Part shown: piece by piece, positions 51,654-59,571 of the stretch | Position numbering within the stretch: position 1 is the stretch's first letter | How the letters are laid out: each line of letters starts with the position of its first letter | Source of the DNA: Candidatus Melainabacteria bacterium | GTDB taxonomy: Bacteria; Cyanobacteriota; Vampirovibrionia; Obscuribacterales; Obscuribacteraceae | Assembly (NCBI GenBank): GCA_003153555.1 | Contig: PLZS01000086.1 | Coordinates: 1 to 64,000 of the forward strand | Length of the DNA stretch: 64,000 bases | Direction: 5' to 3' | Program-made: the position numbers and the translations under genes | The notes under the pieces: generated by a model | What the model was told of the DNA's origin: nothing | The model's input: only the letters and a program-made list of their open reading frames with translations | Databases searched by the model: none

Positions 51654-51740
51654 TAGATACTCTTCTTCACTTGCCAATAAACAATTCGGTCGGTCAATCA
51701 TCAGCCGGAGGCGGTTTAAATTGTCCTGAGAACTCCCGGA

Positions 51741-53204
51741 TTAAGCAGGTCTCCAAATCGGAAGAGTTACTATAAAAGTACTTCCCTTGCCCACCTCGCT
51801 TTCAACCCTAATCGAGCCGTTATGCAATTCGACCAGTTCTTTCGCGATTGGAAGCCCCAGTCCGGTGCCGGTGACATTTGCCGTTGCTTTCAGGCGGCTA
51901 AACCGCTCAAAAATCAGCCTCATTTCATCCGTCGAGATACCAGGACCTTGATCCGCCACAGCAATTTCGACATTTTGATCGGACTTTCTGGTTGTTATCG
52001 AAACGATGGATTTCTCAGGAGCAAATTTTATGGCGTTCGACAATATATTGACGAAAACCTCTTGCAACCAGAATGCATCACCACTAACATCGCATTCCTC
52101 GCTCGTGTAATCCGTGACCATGGAAATATTTTTCGCTTGGGCTAGAACATTTACCGATTCAAGACATTTGTCTAAGATTGGCGCCACTTCGAGCAAAGTA
52201 GTTTGCAGTTTAACGTTGCCTGTGCGCAATTTTTCAAGCTGAAGAACACTATCAATTAGCCCGACCATGTGTTGTGAGGCACTCTCTGTGGTGGCAAGCA
52301 ATCGAGTGCCTTGCTCGTTCAATTCACCGAAGAGTCCAGCTTCAAGCATCTCCAAATAGCTGCGAACAGCTTGCAATGGCGTTTTCAAATCGTGAGTAAT
52401 CATCGCGGTTACCTCCTGCCTCATGCGCTTTGCTGCTTCAATCAGATTGGCTGCATAATGCAAATGGTTATCGAGTTCTGCAACTTCATCAGTTCCTCCT
52501 AAAGGTGCCAGCAAAGGCTCTCCTTTAGCAAGTTTGTCGGCGTTCTCGCCAACCTGCGACAACCTGCCAGCAAGATGCTTGCTAAACATCGCTGCGCAAA
52601 AGAGAGCGAACAAAACGCTGAATCCGAGCGCAGCCTTTAGGAGGAGTCTAATGCGCTCCCGGAGCTTGCGGCTGGCGATGTCATCGGTTCCACGCATGCT
52701 CAGCTCGCCTAATTCGAGTAGTCCATTTTGCATACTGTTGTGTAGTTCGCCATTGAGCTTTCTTTTGTACATACGCGGCAGCTCTTGATCAGGACTGTCC
52801 TGAACTTGTCGTCCGAAGTCCATGAGATCATCCTTGGCTTGCATAAGGCCGCGGCTGCAAATCTCAACTTTTTCAAGTAGTACTGGATCATCTTTTGCCA
52901 GCACTTTCATCTGCTTGAACCGCACCATAATATTTGCTAGTTGATGCTTGACAGCGAGTGTTCGACTAATTATGCTCGGCTCGTTACCGATATGAAGAGG
53001 GTCAGGTTCGAAAGTGTCAGTGATGGAAATAACGTCGTGCACGACTCCGTTGATTGCATCGCTTATCTTCTTGTTATTGTTGACACGCTCTGCCTCAATT
53101 TCTATCTGATTTTGAAGGTTGAGCAGTGCTCCGAATATCGTTATTTCGAAGCACAGAGGAATACTCACCAACAGTAATCCTTTGTGTAAAAGTTTCAGCT
53201 TCAT
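51741..53204 (-). CDS. Membrane sensor histidine kinase
   Basis: A 487-residue kinase. TM1 is KGLLLVSIPLCFEITIFGAL, an extracytoplasmic helical region of ~165 residues follows, TM2 is LLLKAALGFSVLFALFCAAM, then HAMP (LAKGEPLLAPLGGTDEVAEL). The HisKA box is MITHDLKTPLQAVRSYLEML and the HATPase contains NILSNAIKFA, VADQGPGIST and GTGLGLPIAKE. It is the first gene of a two-component operon with the OmpR-type regulator downstream. TM1 text and the HAMP linker closely resemble the orphan kinase at 24074-25591, so the two are paralogs. Confidence 0.93.
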   Translation of the reverse strand: MKLKLLHKGLLLVSIPLCFEITIFGALLNLQNQIEIEAERVNNNKKISDAINGVVHDVISITDTFEPDPLHIGNEPSIISRTLAVKHQLANIMVRFKQMKVLAKDDPVLLEKVEICSRGLMQAKDDLMDFGRQVQDSPDQELPRMYKRKLNGELHNSMQNGLLELGELSMRGTDDIASRKLRERIRLLLKAALGFSVLFALFCAAMFSKHLAGRLSQVGENADKLAKGEPLLAPLGGTDEVAELDNHLHYAANLIEAAKRMRQEVTAMITHDLKTPLQAVRSYLEMLEAGLFGELNEQGTRLLATTESASQHMVGLIDSVLQLEKLRTGNVKLQTTLLEVAPILDKCLESVNVLAQAKNISMVTDYTSEECDVSGDAFWLQEVFVNILSNAIKFAPEKSIVSITTRKSDQNVEIAVADQGPGISTDEMRLIFERFSRLKATANVTGTGLGLPIAKELVELHNGSIRVESEVGKGSTFIVTLPIWRPA

Positions 53205-53416
53205 AGTTGTCTAAGGGCTGGGCAACAATAGGAGAAGTAGTATTTGCAATCATCATTATAGTCGTGAAATTTCTCATTTTGGATTAAGAAATCGTACTTC
53301 GACATTATACAGTAATCCAACCGGAGTCTGCCACTAGGAGTCTGCCAAGATGCCATTGTTTGGCACCGAATATAGTGCGCCAAGGAAATGTGGTGCCAAG
53401 GATGACTATTCGTTCG

Positions 53417-54565
53417 TCAAGGTTTTGCTTTAGTTAGATATCCACTTATTGAAATGCCTTTAGTATTGTTTTTGTCGGGGTCACATACGGAAATTTGTAC
53501 TAACATCTTATCGGGACCAAGTGCACTGTAGCGAGCCACCATTTCGCGATAGCCAACAATCGTTCCGTTTGGAGATTGGATCGGTGATAGGGTTCGTTGA
53601 TCATAAATTCCCGGTGCCACCATTACCGTCGAGGACTCTGCGATCCGTCCATCTCTAAGCAACTCATTCGGTAAATTGTTTGCACCACCAGAGCCGCGCC
53701 CATTTCCTGGCGACGCACCGTCCGACGTGCGTTTTATGATGTAGCCTGAAGTTGGGCTACCGCTCACGTCCATTGTGTGTCCGTTTGTGTACATTTTTGC
53801 GGCACCGATATCGACACGGTCGGTCGTTACAGTCGTTCCTCTGTCGATCCGCAGCGAGTCATCGGCTCTAAAGTAGCGACCATTAAAAGATGTCGGACCA
53901 CCAAATGTGATACCGTTGTTATGGTAATTGATTAGAGGCTGCTCGCGGTTGATCGAATTAGGATCCGCAGATGCACCGCTCCAGGGCTTGCCGATCTGGA
54001 CGCCATCTCCTATGTATACATTGCCACCAATGTGAACATCTCCAACACCATTCTCTCCGTGTTCAACAATGTGTGCTCCTGGAAGCACCCAAAGGTGTCC
54101 GTTTTCGCCGCTGCGAAAAAATATGATGTCAGGCGAGATGTCCCCTCTGCGACTATTATCAGTTACGCTGATTTCGGGAATCCGCAAGCCATCGTTATCG
54201 CCGCTCACTTTGAGCGACATTTTAGCTGCCTTGCCTGTTAGATATTGATTGTTCGGACCAGCCAATGGAGTCTCTTTGAGCAGCGGTGCGTCGTTCAATC
54301 GCACAGATCCATTCCATACGCCCTTCCATTGTTCGGGCAGCGATCGACAAGCGTTACCCTTCATGAGCGGAAGCGAGGTTGGGGCATCTGCATAGACACT
54401 TACTCCACCAGAGATGGGCGCCGTGGCACCCTCCTTCTGTCCGACACCAAGTTGGTCAACCTGACACGAGGCACCCAAGGGAAAAACGACAAAGCAGCTC
54501 AGTAACATTGAAGCTGCGATTGCCTGAGTTAGAATTTGAGAGGATGAATTCATGCGTCTCGGCAT
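53417..54565 (-). CDS. Secreted beta-rich protein of unknown function
   Basis: A ~382-residue protein; ATG 54565 is used (AGGAC about 10 nt upstream), with ATG 54553 also possible. The signal peptide QAIAASMLLSCFVVFPLGAS lies near the N-terminus. The mature protein is Gly/Ser/Asn-rich and beta-type, with stretches suggestive of a parallel beta-helix or hexapeptide-like fold (WVLPGAHIVEHGENGVGDVH, then IGGNVYIGDGVQIGKPW). The last ~80 residues (VMVAPGIYDQRTLSPIQSPN onward) form a compact end. No enzyme motif is seen. It may be a surface or matrix protein. Confidence 0.65.
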   Translation of the reverse strand: MPRRMNSSSQILTQAIAASMLLSCFVVFPLGASCQVDQLGVGQKEGATAPISGGVSVYADAPTSLPLMKGNACRSLPEQWKGVWNGSVRLNDAPLLKETPLAGPNNQYLTGKAAKMSLKVSGDNDGLRIPEISVTDNSRRGDISPDIIFFRSGENGHLWVLPGAHIVEHGENGVGDVHIGGNVYIGDGVQIGKPWSGASADPNSINREQPLINYHNNGITFGGPTSFNGRYFRADDSLRIDRGTTVTTDRVDIGAAKMYTNGHTMDVSGSPTSGYIIKRTSDGASPGNGRGSGGANNLPNELLRDGRIAESSTVMVAPGIYDQRTLSPIQSPNGTIVGYREMVARYSALGPDKMLVQISVCDPDKNNTKGISISGYLTKAKP

Positions 54566-54599
54566 GTGTGTTAAGTCCTTAGATTTTGTGGACACTCAG

Positions 54600-55116
54600 A
54601 CTGATCATGAACGCTCAGAAGCTTATGTGCTGATTATAGTGCATGTAAAACGCGGCGACTGGATACTGATGGGGCTTTGGCTGGTGTCTATAAGAAAAGG
54701 CAAGAAGATGCCGCGAGGGCTCTCGTTGGCTGGAGGAATAAAATGGAAGGGCATGGTGACGCAGAAATACCGCGTTGAAGATAGGGAGGAGCGAAATATA
54801 ACTTGTCACTGCATTTGGTGCCGCGCAGTTTCGACTGGCAAACCGGATCGCAATTCTCAACCATTGTGCACTGTATATGGTGATCGGTCGTGTGTTTGGT
54901 GATTGATTGACTGTTGTCAAAATCTAGCCATTGAACCGAGGAGTGGAGTGGAATGGAAAATAATTTGCAATTTCCTGGGGTGCACAGGTTATGGACGGGG
55001 TAATTGGTGGCACATAGTACATTGCCGGTCGCATCTGTCCTTCAAGCGGCTTGTGCGAGCTTCATCGATGACTGGGCTGGCTGCTAACCGGTTGGCGCCA
55101 GCTTAGAGAGGAGCCT
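54600..55116. other. Intergenic region before the Tad-like cluster
   Basis: About 500 bp upstream of the plus-strand cluster that starts at 55117. Reading frames here lack protein-like text and ribosome sites. It should hold the promoters of the cluster and of the divergent gene at 54565; no clear sigma70 boxes were identified. Confidence 0.4.
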
Positions 55117-55683
55117 GTGATAGAGAAGCAGATCACCATATCCCGTCGTAATAGCCGTCGTCTACGACGAGGAACGACGATTGCAGAAATGCCGGTAGTG
55201 ATGTGGATCTTAATTTTAGGGATATGTTTTCCTGTCATGATTTTGGCCGTTGGTACCTTGCGTTTCGGCTTTTTCTGGAACGCCTGTCGGGAAGCCGCGA
55301 CACAAGCTGCTAAATGCCCAACATTTCAAGTCGATTCTTCTTTGGGCAAATCCGCAATCAACACAGCTGACCTGGTCGCAAGTATGGCGACGAACTCGTT
55401 CTCAGGAATCTCCATTGTTGGCCCAGTCAAGGTCTATATCCTGCAGACAGATGTGAATTCTGGTACCAGCACTCAAAACCCAGACCGGCAAAAATTGCCC
55501 GCAGCTGCAGACATTGACCACAACATCTATGAAGTCCAAGTGGAACTAGACGGACAAGTCGAACCATTGATCCGTTATCCAGTTCAGGGCATGTTCGGTT
55601 CGATTCCTGGACTGACTGGTCCATTCCCGGTTACAGTAAGAGCACAGAACTCATGCGAAATCCCGCAAGGATTAAATCAGTGA
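55117..55683 (+). CDS. TadE-like pseudopilin
   Basis: A 188-residue protein from GTG 55117 with GAGG about 6 nt upstream. After a basic head (RRNSRRLRRG) it has the TadE-type helix TTIAEMPVVMWILILGICFP, with Glu five residues after the glycine as in prepilins, then MILAVGTLRFGFFWNACREA. The remaining ~120 residues are an extracytoplasmic beta-rich domain. In Tad systems TadE-like proteins are minor pilins. Its stop overlaps the start of the next pseudopilin gene by 4 nt, so it heads an operon. Confidence 0.75.
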   Translation: MIEKQITISRRNSRRLRRGTTIAEMPVVMWILILGICFPVMILAVGTLRFGFFWNACREAATQAAKCPTFQVDSSLGKSAINTADLVASMATNSFSGISIVGPVKVYILQTDVNSGTSTQNPDRQKLPAAADIDHNIYEVQVELDGQVEPLIRYPVQGMFGSIPGLTGPFPVTVRAQNSCEIPQGLNQ

Positions 55684-56144
55684 AAAAGTTATCTCAACTA
55701 CAATCTAGAATTTCGACAGGCTTCAGCTTGGCGGAAGTCGCGGTTAGTGCTTTTCTGGTAATGGTTCTGGCTGTTCTTTCCATCAACATCGCCATTTTGG
55801 TTTTTGCCAGCTCTGTGAACGATAAAGCTTGCCGCGACGCTGTCAGAGCCGCAGCCCAACAACCTAACGCCGCTAAGGCGCGAGTTTTTGCGCTCGCCTC
55901 TATAAAAAATCACAAGACCGATGGATTCTTTCTTAGCTCAATCCAGCTCACCAATTTCAATTACAACGACTTCAACGGCAATCCTCCTCCCGTCGGTCTA
56001 TGTCCACTAGTTCAGGTGACTACAAGTGTGAACGTGACTCTGCCCGCTCCGGTCATTTTTTTTGGTGCTTCCCTGACAAACAAGATCACGTTCTCCCAGA
56101 TATACACAAGCCCGATTATTAAAACGAAGATCGTTATGCCATAG
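55680..56144 (+). CDS. Second TadE-like pseudopilin
   Basis: GTG 55680 overlaps the upstream stop (GTGA) and has AAGGA about 9 nt before it; a start at ATG 55653 would overlap more and lacks a ribosome site. The 154-residue protein has the type III signal-like STGFSLAEVAVSAFLVMVLA (G|FSLAE, a prepilin-peptidase cut site) and a C-terminal beta-rich domain with SVNVTLPAPVIFFGASLTNK. It resembles the first TadE-like protein in layout but not in detail. It is probably a minor component of the same surface structure. Confidence 0.75.
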   Translation: MKKLSQLQSRISTGFSLAEVAVSAFLVMVLAVLSINIAILVFASSVNDKACRDAVRAAAQQPNAAKARVFALASIKNHKTDGFFLSSIQLTNFNYNDFNGNPPPVGLCPLVQVTTSVNVTLPAPVIFFGASLTNKITFSQIYTSPIIKTKIVMP

Positions 56145-56161
56145 TCTTCACAGGTGTCGTC

Positions 56162-56683
56162 TTGAAGGAAATATTTCCAGCCTTATCGCTCTTCTTAATC
56201 AGCGGCATAATGTTGCTGCAACCGGCTTTTGCTCAGGCTGATTCGTCAGAAGCCAGGCGAAATTTTGTATACAATCTGCTGCAAACTGGAAGAGCACAGC
56301 AAGCGCTCACACAGCTAAATGCAGTGCCCACTCCGACTGCGTGGGATCAGTATATGAAAGGACAAGCGTCCGAAATGATCGGCGAACCAGTCAAGGCCTC
56401 TCAATGGTATCGCGCTGCGTTGGAACAAGACCGCCATAACGACCAGTTTCGCAGTAAATCGATTGCTAACCTCACAGCCCTATGCAAATGCGACGAAGCT
56501 ATTCAAGTGTGCCTTGATGGAAGCAAACTGGCGACAGACGCCAAAAAACGTCAGTTTTACGACGATAAGGCGAAAGAGATCGAACGTCTCAAGCAGGCTT
56601 ATGCCAAAGGCGCTGAAAACATAGCGCGACACAAAATAGAGCACCACGAACAGCTACAGTCAGCTATCGAACGAGACAAGTGA
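56162..56683 (+). CDS. Secreted TPR-like protein in the Tad-like cluster
   Basis: A 173-residue protein from TTG 56162 with AGGTG just upstream. The signal peptide is EIFPALSLFLISGIMLLQPA ending FAQA. The mature part is TPR-type: RRNFVYNLLQTGRAQQALTQ, MKGQASEMIGEPVKASQWYR, and a helical tail. In Tad clusters a TadD-type TPR lipoprotein assists assembly; this one lacks a lipobox cysteine, so it would be soluble or loosely attached in the periplasm. The next gene starts 1 nt after its stop. Confidence 0.7.
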   Translation: MKEIFPALSLFLISGIMLLQPAFAQADSSEARRNFVYNLLQTGRAQQALTQLNAVPTPTAWDQYMKGQASEMIGEPVKASQWYRAALEQDRHNDQFRSKSIANLTALCKCDEAIQVCLDGSKLATDAKKRQFYDDKAKEIERLKQAYAKGAENIARHKIEHHEQLQSAIERDK

Positions 56684-56684
56684 T

Positions 56685-57914
56685 ATGGCAAGTTCTCTTT
56701 CGATCCACGAATCAAGTGTGCCACTCGACTATACCAGAGCCGGAAAGCATTTAGACAATGCAATCGCCTTTTTGATGCTCGGTGGTGCCAGCTTGATCTT
56801 GATGGTTGCCTTTATAATAGTAAGCATTCCACAAGTGCTAATGCGGGATGAAGTGCGCAGCATGCTGCAAGAGCTTAGCGGTGTAACACTCTTTTTTGTC
56901 GTCTTGCTGAGCTATCCTCACTTCGCCTGGTCATACAGATTTGCCTATCAACAGGGCATCGCCTTTGTAGCCAGGCATAGTTGGCAGCTAATCGTGTACC
57001 CTCTCCTTGTTATAACGCTTCTCTCTTGTTGCGTGCTCAGTTGGAATTATCCAATTCACAATTTTGCATTGCTGAACGTTATAGAAAACAATCTGCAATA
57101 TGTCGGAATCAACTTGAATTGGTCGCTCTATAAAGGTTGTGGACAGCTGTTATTCGCCAGCCTTTTGATTCTGCAGATGGTCATGTCGGGTCACCACTAT
57201 TGCATGCAGGCGCTTGGAGTGGCGCTAGCCGGCGGAGAGGAACGCGGATATACATTGACGGCAACTCAGAAGAAAATTCTCCGCGTCAATCTGTATACGC
57301 TTTGGGCGATGAATCTCTTTTCCGGTTATGCCTTTTTTTCCATGTTGAACAACCGCAACTTTGCTTATCATACATTCCAGCTTCCGCAACCTCTGTATGT
57401 GATTTCATGTGTTGCTTTTGCAGGCAGTCTAAGCCTCGTCTTCTTGAAAATATTATTGCCGGCTTTTAGAGAAGAGAAAAAATTGCCGCCACTTCAGGCG
57501 GTCGTTCCGATATTGTCTATATGGATCTGGTTGCAACCATTCCTTCAGCCATATATGTACCAGTTCTTAGTAGTTCCGATAGCCCATGGCGCGCAAAATC
57601 TTTTTTTCGCTTATAAGGTCGAGTCAAACAACTTTGATCCGATTTTAAGTAGGAAGCTCGTCAAAAGCAGCATAGGCAAGGCAATATTTCTCATTTCTCT
57701 GACCGCAATAATGATCTCAATCGGCTACATGGGTTTTCACACCATTCCTTTATTTCTGGATAGGTCTAGATTAATTGCCGATCTCACCCCTAACTTTTTC
57801 TTTTTGGCTGCATTCATCCTCATCAGCACGCATCATTACTTGCTTGATAGCGTTGTTTGGAGGAGCGATTCGCGCGCAAAAATAGTGTTACAGCCCGCCT
57901 CATCGTCCATCTGA
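56685..57914 (+). CDS. Polytopic membrane protein with histidine motifs
   Basis: A 409-residue integral membrane protein with about ten helices (AFLMLGGASLILMVAFIIVS, LSGVTLFFVVLLSYPHFAWS, LIVYPLLVITLLSCCVLSWN, KAIFLISLTAIMISIGYMGF, and others). Histidines recur in sequence-specific settings: SYPHFAWSYRFAY, VMSGHHYCMQALG, and THHYLLDSVVWRSD near the C-terminus, which looks like metal or haem ligation or a catalytic site. I do not recognise the family. It lies between a secreted TPR gene and the DUF4388 gene, without gaps large enough for a separate promoter upstream. It might modify or export cluster products; this is inference. Confidence 0.65.
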   Translation: MASSLSIHESSVPLDYTRAGKHLDNAIAFLMLGGASLILMVAFIIVSIPQVLMRDEVRSMLQELSGVTLFFVVLLSYPHFAWSYRFAYQQGIAFVARHSWQLIVYPLLVITLLSCCVLSWNYPIHNFALLNVIENNLQYVGINLNWSLYKGCGQLLFASLLILQMVMSGHHYCMQALGVALAGGEERGYTLTATQKKILRVNLYTLWAMNLFSGYAFFSMLNNRNFAYHTFQLPQPLYVISCVAFAGSLSLVFLKILLPAFREEKKLPPLQAVVPILSIWIWLQPFLQPYMYQFLVVPIAHGAQNLFFAYKVESNNFDPILSRKLVKSSIGKAIFLISLTAIMISIGYMGFHTIPLFLDRSRLIADLTPNFFFLAAFILISTHHYLLDSVVWRSDSRAKIVLQPASSSI

Positions 57915-58010
57915 ATCGGCTTGATTTTCGCTCGTCGATTCGGTCATTATCAGGGAATAATAGATGAAGTCCTGTAGGTTGGAAGCCCTTCTAATCGAGT
58001 CAATTACCCA

Positions 58011-59483
58011 GTGCTTCAGAACTTTCGATCACAACCGCGAAACATAAAACTGGACAAACTAGCCTGTTTGCCCAGCGTCAAAGTGCTTGAAGACATGCGG
58101 CAGAAAGCGATGGTCAATGCGGGAGCCCTCGTGGAGCTACCGTTTGGTGACGATGCGCAATCTTTCAATCTTACCGTGACGCGTGACGTGACGCACGGAA
58201 GCTGGCTATGGATGATGTATAGGGATGATGGCTTCAATGCTGGGTTAGAGTGGAGCCACGTTACTCACAATGCAGATCAAATTTATTCGTTAATTAGCAA
58301 CTCGAACCTTGGATTCATTTTGAATAAACAGGTTCAACCCCTTCCGACATCGGTGCAGCAAGCACACACTTCTGTTGATGATAATGCGCCCAAAACACGC
58401 AAAGGAACGTTGCAGGGAAATCTGAAGAACATTCAGATTGGCAATCTCTTCCAATCGATCAACATGAACCAGATGACCGGAAGATTGGAGATACTAGCGC
58501 CGCATAACAAAGCTGCAGTCTTTTTTGTGGATGGAAATCCCGTTCACGCTGCACTTCGCGGTGCCGAGGGAACTGAGGCAATGATCCAATTGCAAGCGTG
58601 GGAGGATGGCGAATTCACTTTTTACGACGAAAGCGTAAATGTAACTCGTAGCATTCAACGCGGTTTGATCGGACTGCTCATGGAAGGGGCGAAATTCGTC
58701 GATCATTCTAAATATTTGACCAAAGGTGGATTGACCCATGACTCATATCTCATTCCTGTCAAAGACGTTGATCTGGAACAAGCGCTGACGAAAGGTGTGG
58801 ATTGCAAACTGGCCGACGTGATTTCGATTTACAAGTTGATCGATGGTGCCAAAACTTGGGGAGATATCCAGCGTGATCTGGAATTAGCCAAAAGTGAGTG
58901 GGTGCCAGTGATGTTTAACCTGATCAGCTGCGGACTGGTGCAAATTAGTACTACGCCGACGAAAAGCACTCGTCAGAGCGCGACTGTAATAAAAATGGAT
59001 TGGCAAACAGTGCAAGCCTTTGAACAAAGTATTTGCAGAACGGATACTGGCTTATACACTCAACCGTCCTTGCTCTATTTTCTCAGCCAAGAATGGTTCA
59101 AATACGAAGTGATGGAAGTTCCTTTCTCGCTTCTCGTGTTTGGATTTGCTAACAAGACGGAACCGCACTCGCAGCTGATTCCATTTCGAACTCGAGCAAT
59201 CGAAGACTTGAGACAAAAGGTTTTTAAAACCAAGCGAAAATATGATCTTCTGTGCCACTTCGGTGCCTTCTCTTATGCCATGTTGTTGCCGCTAAGCACG
59301 AGAAGTTCCGCCCACCGTCAGGCAGAAATCCTTGCTGAGATTTGCGCGACCATCGTCGTATCTGAGGATTATGAGCGTGACAATATAGAATTCCGTGCCG
59401 GTATTGCCAACATTCCAGAAGATTGTAATACGCTCGACGATCTGCTTACTCTCGCAGAGAGACTAAATGTTTTGGGAGGTTGA
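58011..59483 (+). CDS. DUF4388 (PATAN) protein with degenerate GGDEF-like domain
   Basis: A 490-residue cytoplasmic protein from GTG 58011. Residues ~132-210 are DUF4388 (GTLQGNLKNIQIGNLFQSIN, then AAVFFVDGNPVHAALRGAEG). The C-terminal ~145 residues follow the nucleotide-cyclase fold (EWFKYEVMEVPFSLLVFGFA, HFGAFSYAMLLPLSTRSSAH, CNTLDDLLTLAERLNVLG) without a GG(D/E)EF motif. Between them lies a helical region similar in place and text to the paralog at 15284-16819 (LADVISIYKLIDGAKTWGDI against the same slot, then SEWVPVMFNLISCGLVQI against HEWIPIFYNFALCGVIEI). It is embedded in the Tad-like cluster and probably controls it. Confidence 0.8.
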   Translation: MLQNFRSQPRNIKLDKLACLPSVKVLEDMRQKAMVNAGALVELPFGDDAQSFNLTVTRDVTHGSWLWMMYRDDGFNAGLEWSHVTHNADQIYSLISNSNLGFILNKQVQPLPTSVQQAHTSVDDNAPKTRKGTLQGNLKNIQIGNLFQSINMNQMTGRLEILAPHNKAAVFFVDGNPVHAALRGAEGTEAMIQLQAWEDGEFTFYDESVNVTRSIQRGLIGLLMEGAKFVDHSKYLTKGGLTHDSYLIPVKDVDLEQALTKGVDCKLADVISIYKLIDGAKTWGDIQRDLELAKSEWVPVMFNLISCGLVQISTTPTKSTRQSATVIKMDWQTVQAFEQSICRTDTGLYTQPSLLYFLSQEWFKYEVMEVPFSLLVFGFANKTEPHSQLIPFRTRAIEDLRQKVFKTKRKYDLLCHFGAFSYAMLLPLSTRSSAHRQAEILAEICATIVVSEDYERDNIEFRAGIANIPEDCNTLDDLLTLAERLNVLGG

Positions 59484-59571
59484 TCATGTCTATCCGTACT
59501 AGCGTCGTGATGATAGGATGTTAATGCTGGCGGCTTAGGTCAATGACCGAAGAGCACTGGGGGAACGCAGC

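Noticed and set aside
54552..54902. A 116-codon plus-strand frame in the gap before the Tad-like cluster
   Set aside because: Its text is not protein-like, it overlaps the start of the minus-strand secreted gene, and it has no ribosome site.
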